From contig MNCI01028452.1 of NCBI GenBank assembly GCA_015680685.1, positions 1,139,091-1,203,090 of the forward strand: a DNA stretch of 64,000 nt, written 5' to 3'. Below, one piece after another: positions 58,095 to 64,000 of this stretch (the first letter of the stretch is position 1; the number at the start of each line of letters is the position of its first letter). Below the pieces are notes generated by a model, which was not told where the DNA came from, ran no database searches, and saw nothing but the letters and a program-made list of their open reading frames with translations. Both the position numbers and the translations under genes were made by a program. Origin of the DNA: Gnetum montanum (Eukaryota > Streptophyta > Gnetopsida > Gnetales > Gnetaceae).

Positions 58095-60413
58095 TCATGT
58101 AGTTCTTGGTGGTGGTGGCTCCTCCATGGGTGCCTTTCCCTTGTCTTGTGCTCCATGTCTTGGAACTTGATGGTGTTGGAGTATGGCCTAGAGTTTCTTC
58201 TCTTCGGTTCAGGGGTCTTGCGCTGTCCATGCTAATGTTCTGATGTTTGATGGAGTCAACACTTCCCATGGGTAGGGTAGTTGCAAAAACATTTGATTTT
58301 CCTTGATGTACCAAGCCACAAACACCCGTCGTTCCTCCTCATAGGCTCTAGCTTTGTCTCTATATTCTTGGAAATCTGCAAGCCGTTGAGCCAAATCTAT
58401 TATGACACCTTTTTGTCCCTGGTAGCTTGCTTTAACTACCTCAAGTTTAGAATATGCAATCTCCAGTTTTTGCAATATCTTCTTGTGTTCTACAAATTCT
58501 ATTTCATATTTGCTATAGGTGGTGGCTACCTATTGCTCGAGCTCTGTTCTTGGGCACCCTGCTATTAACATGGTAAGATTAGCATACCGTAGGTTTGCCA
58601 ACTCCATGTATTCTATGAGATCTTGGATTTGTAGGTCCCGGTATGCGCATGAGTTTGCGCTTGTGCTGTAGAGGCAGCCCAAACAACCTTCTCTTTTTCT
58701 TCTGCCACCTTCTTATTTTTTGTTAGTAGTTTAGTCAGTTGCTCATTTTTGAAACTATTTAGTTGGTCTATGGGAACAAATTGCAAAGGGTCCCGCTATG
58801 CTACTTGTAGGGTCATGAGCCTTTCATGCAATTTTTGCACCTCTGCTTTAGCGTGCTCAACCCTCATCTCTATCAAGACCAACTTTCCTTTGGTGGAAAT
58901 GAGGTTTGATTGAATTGTCATCACATCTTGAGGGATGTCAAATAGAGATGTCATTACTTGTCTTGTTTGTAGCAATTGATCAAGTACATCCTCATGTTCC
59001 GCAAGAGTCATTGAGGTTCCGGCTAAAGTTTGAGCACCCGTGCTCCTGTGAGATCTGCTGGTGGCACAACAGGTACATTGAACGATTCTTTAATGTGGTC
59101 TACAACAACTTCTACGACTCTCGCTGCATCCTGGTGTTGCATGACCACCACTATGGCCACTTCACCAGTTTCTAATTGCACTTGGAAAGATGCAGCGTTC
59201 CCTGAGATCTGTTGTGACCAAGTGCTTTTCCCTCCTCCTGTATGGATGGACACTTCACCCCTTGCACGATCCAAAGAAACTATGGGCTGTATGGCATCGT
59301 CTCAACGATGGCCCTGAGGTGGCTCATCGACGGTCTGTAATCTTGTAGCGACAGTAGTTGGTCTTGGCCCATGCTAGGCCATGCTTCTTGTTGTTGGCTG
59401 GGCCCTGTACTTGGAAGTTGGCTGGGTCCTACAAGTTGAGTTGCAGTTGGTCCTATCGTCTATTCTTTTTCTTGTTTCGGTCCCAACATCTCACCAATGA
59501 TTTTCTTGGCTGTTGGTGGCTTTAACAATTCAGCATATGAAGCATTTTGGGCTTTTTAAAGGACATCATTAGTGTATCCTTTGATACCAGCATGTCGGCA
59601 CAACTTTCTGATAAGGCAAGGGAAGGGCAACGCCATCTTTCCTATCTTCGGTTCTTCAAACCGCCTCAGGATCTCCGTAAAGTATAGATGAGGCAGGTTA
59701 ACATTAACCTTTCCCATCAACACTACACATCCCCTTGCTGCATATGTTGAAATCCTTTTTAAGCCCTTCATGGGGAAGAGGTGATACGTTCCAATTTTGA
59801 AATAGATCCTCTCTTTCGTCGTCAACTCTCCAAATGTCTTATCCTTACCATATGTCCTTTCCAACCAAACTCGTCATGCATCAGGGTTTGAACGGGTAGA
59901 TAACTGAGCAACCTTTGGCCCTATATTCGAAAGGTTTAATGCTTCTAAAATGGCCCGAACAGAGAAATTGATTGTTACACCACAAATGTTAACTATGGTG
60001 CCTTGTTTTTTGTTGTGCCATAATTGGTACGTTTCTCCTAGGTACCAAGCACCACTTTTAGAGAGGATGGGCCATAAGGGAGACCCTTTGAGGTGGTCCA
60101 TAACAACCTCATGAGTAAACTCTACGAATGGTTCAAAATTTAATTCCACAATCACTGTAGTGAATGTGGACCTTTCATGGATAGCCTAAACGTAATCCTG
60201 GGACAACGTGAGATGTTGCCCCTGTTCAAGCGTTGCAGCAGCTCCTCCTTCTACCTACCTTGACTGTACAGTAGCAAAGTCTTCTTGGTGAATGCTAAAT
60301 GATTGTTTCTCCTGCTCTACATGTTGTCCAGCAAGGACTTGTCCTTCGCCTCTCCTAGGTTGTTTATTTCCACCTTGAGCAAGACCTTCCTGTTGTCTGT
60401 GTTTTAGGGCCAT
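58095..60413 (-). pseudogene. ORF3 of element F
   Basis: About 770 codons from ATG 60,413 (TTGCAG/ATGGCCCTAAAACA) to the TGA at 58,095, ending MEEPPPPRTT. Blocks: VELNFEPFVEFTHE, GSPLWPILSKSGAWYLGET, NICGVTINFSVRAILEALNL, RIYFKIGTYHLFPMKGLKRISTYAARG, LPFPCLIRKLCRHAGI. Coiled-coil parts lie at 59,011-58,796 and 58,475-58,209. Compared with E about 470 bp of the coiled-coil region are deleted near 58,640. Open stretches at 60,155-59,874 and 59,864-59,556 are separated by one stop. Same family as E and C. Function unknown. Confidence 0.82.
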
Positions 60414-60635
60414 CTGCAATCACATGGGGCTAATCATTAGCAAGGTTGTTTCCAAAGTTAGGTTATGCCTTACTGCTTGCCTTAGTTAATTTATTTTATC
60501 TCCATGTGATGTTTCTTGAAAGATTATAATAATGAGTCCTTTTTACTTAGGTGGTTTCCAAATTTAGTTTCCTGGAATACCTAAAGGGATGAAATTATTT
60601 TCGACACAATTATCTTTAATGTTATAACTAATTAC
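60414..60635 (-). other. Candidate leader intron before ORF3 (element F)
   Basis: Donor CAAGG/GTAATT at 60,635 (homologous to E's GTAAGT site but weaker) and acceptor GTGATTGCAG ending at 60,414. The upstream block CATAACTTTTTTGAAATTT is shared with E. Confidence 0.35.
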
Positions 60636-60889
60636 CCTTGATGATGTCCTTTGGGTGATGAAAAATTTCAAAAAAGTTATGCGCTATTCTTTCGGTGTGT
60701 GTCCCTCCCCCACAACTAAGCTAAACACTCTGGGTTCAAGTAGGTTCAGACGGAATGAAAATTGGAGGACCAGTGAGCGAGATATAGGTATGAAAGCAAG
60801 GGTCACGCAATCACAACTTGTAGAGAGAAATTCAAAAAACTCCCCCATGCAAATGGTTGAAAATGATGGCAAGTGTTATAGGGGGGGGG

Positions 60890-60985
60890 TCACGTATATA
60901 TAGGTTTTATGTGGTGCAATATCGCATACACGATATCGCATCAGCTATGATATTGCGTACGCGATATTGCGGCCTATCGATGTTA
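60890..60985 (-). promoter_or_regulatory. Internal promoter-like array and TATA box (element F)
   Basis: Minus-strand sense: CGCAATATCGCG, GCAATATCATAGC, GCGATATCGTGTATGCG and GATATTGC units (60,917-60,982) followed by CCTATATATACGTGACC (TATA, 60,888-60,904). The clearest set of GATATCG palindromes in the window. ORF3 starts about 485 bp downstream. Confidence 0.65.
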
Positions 60986-62357
60986 AGGCCCGAGGGAAAA
61001 TACTGAATTTTGAAGGTTTTTCTAAAATTAACAAGGTAAATGAAGGACATGTGGGCAAGTGTTAGAGGGTTCTAGGGTAATTTAGTTAGTTTTGAAGGCA
61101 CGAATAATTATATGTGGGTGGAATTGATCGATAAAGTCTTCGAGTGGTAAGGGAGAGAAAAAGGCCATGTGATGGTTCATAGGAATGTTGGAATTCGAAG
61201 GGGTAGCAATAAGGGAAAGAACATCGTTGACAATATGCTGAGGGTAATAAATGGTATGTGGAAGATTGTTTATGAGTGCAAATTACAAAAATTATGCAAG
61301 TGGATCCTCCCCAAAGCAGGTTCCAACCTATAATGCCCTTGCATAACCATACTTGAAAGTGTCCGTGGGCACTCGAAGGGTTAAATGTAATCCACACTGT
61401 TTCCACAAAACACACACATGTAAGTATCACTAGAATGAGGTCGAAATTCTATGCTGCAGAAGACACAAGTTACAATTACATGAACAACGAGATGAGATGG
61501 GGTATAGAAGGGATTTGTAGAGATTGGGACATGAGGTAAATGACCCAGGGCACGGTGAATCCTGTGTGTAAGGCATGATTAATGTGTCATTAACCCATCT
61601 TTCCAAGATCAGGACCAAGTGCATTCCTCTAATCAGTGACACTGCATTGTTTCATCCCATGATGAGCGACCATGAGAGTACCAAAACAACAAGGCATACG
61701 ATCACTTGGCATTTTGTTCAAGGGAGGAGTGATTTTTTTGCTTTGTGGCACTTTCCCTTTTTTTTTCAAGTGCTGAATCCAAAGAAGTTGCCAACCTTTA
61801 GGCATGGGTGCATGTCTTTCCAGTGGGACCCCCTAGAACAGCATTGGATTTTTGAGTGCCCTTTTGATTACTCTTACTCCCATTTTTCGTTAGATCTACA
61901 AGGATCTTAGTACAACCACGTTGCATGATAACTCCCACAGACGTCACCAAAGAGAATCCGCAAGTCCCCTTGATGTCACACCCTAATCATTCCCTCTTGA
62001 TCCATCCTTCTTCATTCTGGATACAATGAACACAAAATTAATTTTAAGTTTTAAAAATGTCAAGAATATCATTGTACTATCAAACAGAACCTCTTATTTG
62101 TAGAGTGGATGAGTGGGTGTAATGGGCTCACTATCCAAATAATTGATCACTTGAGACTTGATAACATAGAACACACCTCAACCCATGAGTCACATGAGTA
62201 TTTTATTCGTAGATGAGATTACCTATAAAAACATAAAAACATAAAAAGACAAAAAGACAAAAAGATAAAATAAGAAATTGAAAAATGAAAAACTGGAAAA
62301 TAAAAAATTGTAAAAGTGAAGAAAAAAATGAAAAATATTTATTAATCCTGCTTGTTA
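60986..62357 (-). other. Spacer of element F
   Basis: Non-coding and collinear with the E spacer (CAAGTGGATCCTCCCC near 61,298, AGGCATGGGTGCATG near 61,800, ATGAGTATTTTATTCGTAG near 62,193). The last 130 bp before gag are A-rich. Confidence 0.75.
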
Positions 62358-64000
62358 TTAAAATGGGGGATATCCCCCATAACTAAATGGTTGAGCATAA
62401 CAAGGATTAATAAACGAAAGATGAGGATCCTTGCATGTTGGAAACATTGACACTTGGTCATACTTAACCCATTGAGGTTCACACACTTGATTATAGTAAG
62501 CATAGTGGGGCAATTTATAAGATGTGGTTCCCGGATAAAGAGTTGACCCACTATGATACTTGGGATTGTAAGATGGTATGCAAGGATCAGGATGTCGCTC
62601 TCCATGGTTGTATTCATTGGGCCATATGGTTGTTGGAGTGTTAGTTGGTGGCCCTAATGAGGTAACACAAGGCGTTGGGTTCAAAGAGAAGGGTGCACCA
62701 CAGTGTTGGGCTTGTGCTGAGTTAGAGAATGTAGTGGCAGTGGAATTGTGTTGTCCCTTCTTATGGTCATGTCTAAAGAAGGGACGCCTTTGATGTTGAG
62801 GAGGTCTCTCACTGTTGTTAGCAATAGTAGCACAAGTAACGTTCGTGGGTTGTCACTGTGGTGCAGACACTTTAAGAATAGTTGGTGGTGATGTAGAAGG
62901 AGGGAAAGGATGAGAATGTTGAAATTAAGGAGAAGCGTAGGATACACAAGGCGGCGGTTGTGTTGAAGACATGGGCTAATGGTATTGAGGAGAATGGTAA
63001 TGTGGCAAGATAGAGTATGTTGACCCAGTTGGGGAAATAGGATATTGGACTAGATAAGCATTTGAATTTGGATAATATGAAGGGTGTCTCAATTTAGGGG
63101 TGGCTTCCCCCATGACTGGGATTGTTGCCACTGTGATCGAACACAGTATCTTTGTACGAACTCTGGATGTAACGTGCTTCCCCAATGCTCATATAAATGT
63201 AACAAGATTGGGCATTGGCCCTTGGGGTGATTATATAGGCAAATGTTGCATTCATACGTATGATCAACAGTTGAGCTCCTATTTTTCTCATCCTTTCTTT
63301 CTAAATGTCTAATGATATTTCGTCCTGCTTCTCGGGTTGTCAAAACTCTATCTCCAATATTATCAATATATTCCCCACACTTTTTATGATTTCATTCCAA
63401 CATCTTATTGATCTTTGCCTCGACTTCCTCTAATGATTGTTGTACCGGCAAAGATGGTTCTTCCTGCTTGAGATGGGTTGATTTCTCCTTTTTGTGATTA
63501 TGGACCTTTGTTAAGTTGAGATTCTGGTCCCGTTGATGTTTTTCAACACTCTCCCATCTAGCCATTTCTTCTTCTTCTTTTGCTACTCACTTAACAAGCT
63601 CTTGGACTTGATGGGTTCGTAGTTCGTATAGTTGACCTTGGGCATACATCCCTAGGATCTCTCTTGTTTCATCACGAAGCCCATTAATGATATGGTACAT
63701 TAGCCTTTCCTTGGAGAACTCATGGCCTGGACAATTGTTTAACAGTGCATAATATCTTTCTAAGGCCATGTCAAAGGGTTCATGTTATGCTTGTTTCCAC
63801 TCTTGGATTTGTTTCCTCAAGGTTGACACTCTTGCGTAGGTTTGATATCTTTCGTTAAAGAGTTCTACCATTGTTGGCCAACGTCGAATTGAATTTGTTT
63901 TTAATGACCTATACCATAATTTTGCTTGGCCAACGAGTGTCATAGGAAAGAGCTTGAGTTTTTGCCAACCATTATCAATGTTGTTCCATGCACAGGCATC
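62358..64000 (-). pseudogene. Gag of element F, 5' part beyond the window
   Basis: Sense order from the window edge: gag domain (NNIDNGWQKLKLFPMTLVGQ, WPTMVELFNERYQTYARVSTL, EPFDMALERYYALLNNCPGH, GLRDETREILGMYAQGQL), an acidic stretch, a zinc-knuckle-like motif CNICLYNHPKGQCP near 63,250, and a Pro/Tyr/Ser/His-rich tail ending YGGYPPF at the TAA, 62,358-62,360. Some stops and frameshifts. The start codon is not in the window. Confidence 0.87.

Larger units (their letters stand above)
57111..64000 (-). mobile_element. Element F: minus-strand type III (gag plus ORF3, no pol), runs off the window
   Basis: Sense order from the right edge: gag, spacer, internal promoter, ORF3, polypurine tract, 3' LTR. 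As in E, gag passes directly into the spacer and no pol sequence is present, with the same gag end (GGYPPF then stop). E and F are therefore copies of one pol-less lineage. The 5' LTR lies beyond 64,000. Confidence 0.9.

Noticed and set aside
1-64000. CRISPR array, bacterial operon or phage content
   Set aside because: No regular direct repeats with unique spacers and no prokaryotic gene organisation; all coding traces are plant retroelements or CesA.

Overview
The window looks like repeat-dominated nuclear DNA of a plant with a large genome. It is AT-rich and CpG-poor, and it has no intact host gene, tRNA, rRNA or CRISPR array. Almost everything belongs to one family of Ty3/gypsy LTR retrotransposons. 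Lineage signs are Athila-like: a primer-binding site resembling the tRNA-Asp type, an RT/integrase with no chromodomain seen, and a third ORF after pol. The species cannot be named from the sequence. All calls come from reading motifs by eye and comparing copies within the window; no database search was run.

Layout. 1-4.8 kb (+): 3' part of element A1 (RNase H end, integrase, spacer, internal promoter, third ORF 'ORF3'). 5.14-10.81 kb (+): element A2 (RT to integrase, spacer, LTR), which lacks ORF3. 10.8-12.9 kb: unclassified sequence with a C-rich minisatellite and an inverted repeat. 12.9-15.18 kb (+): a decayed LINE split by a solo LTR. 15.18-23.8 kb (-): a truncated LTR, then element D, whose ORF3 is split by a 2.66-kb insert carrying a cellulose synthase (CesA) gene fragment. 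23.8-26.47 kb: unclassified direct repeats. 26,480-45,395 (+): element B (gag-pol, no ORF3) with 5-bp target duplication GTAGA. Nested inside it is element E (33,960-43,178, -) with duplication GGTAG. 45.96-57.01 kb (+): element C (gag, pol, ORF3, 3' LTR). 57.11-64.0 kb (-): element F, running off the window.

The copies fall into three architectures. Type I (A2, B) has pol but has lost ORF3. Type II (A1, C) has pol plus ORF3. Type III (E, F, and probably D) has ORF3 and, where visible, gag, but no protease, RT, RNase H or integrase. Type III is presumably non-autonomous and would depend on pol supplied by the other types.

The most interesting signal concerns ORF3. All five ORF3-bearing copies have a palindromic repeat array plus a TATA box about 460-600 bp upstream of its ATG, much like the LTR promoter. 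In the copies where both can be compared, the array motif resembles the one in that element's own LTR (GATATCG in E and F, CATCRATG in D, GTAGATAT in C). The two copies without ORF3 lack the array. A possible leader intron ends at a conserved AG immediately before the ORF3 start codon. Together these suggest an ORF3 transcription unit with its own LTR-like promoter.
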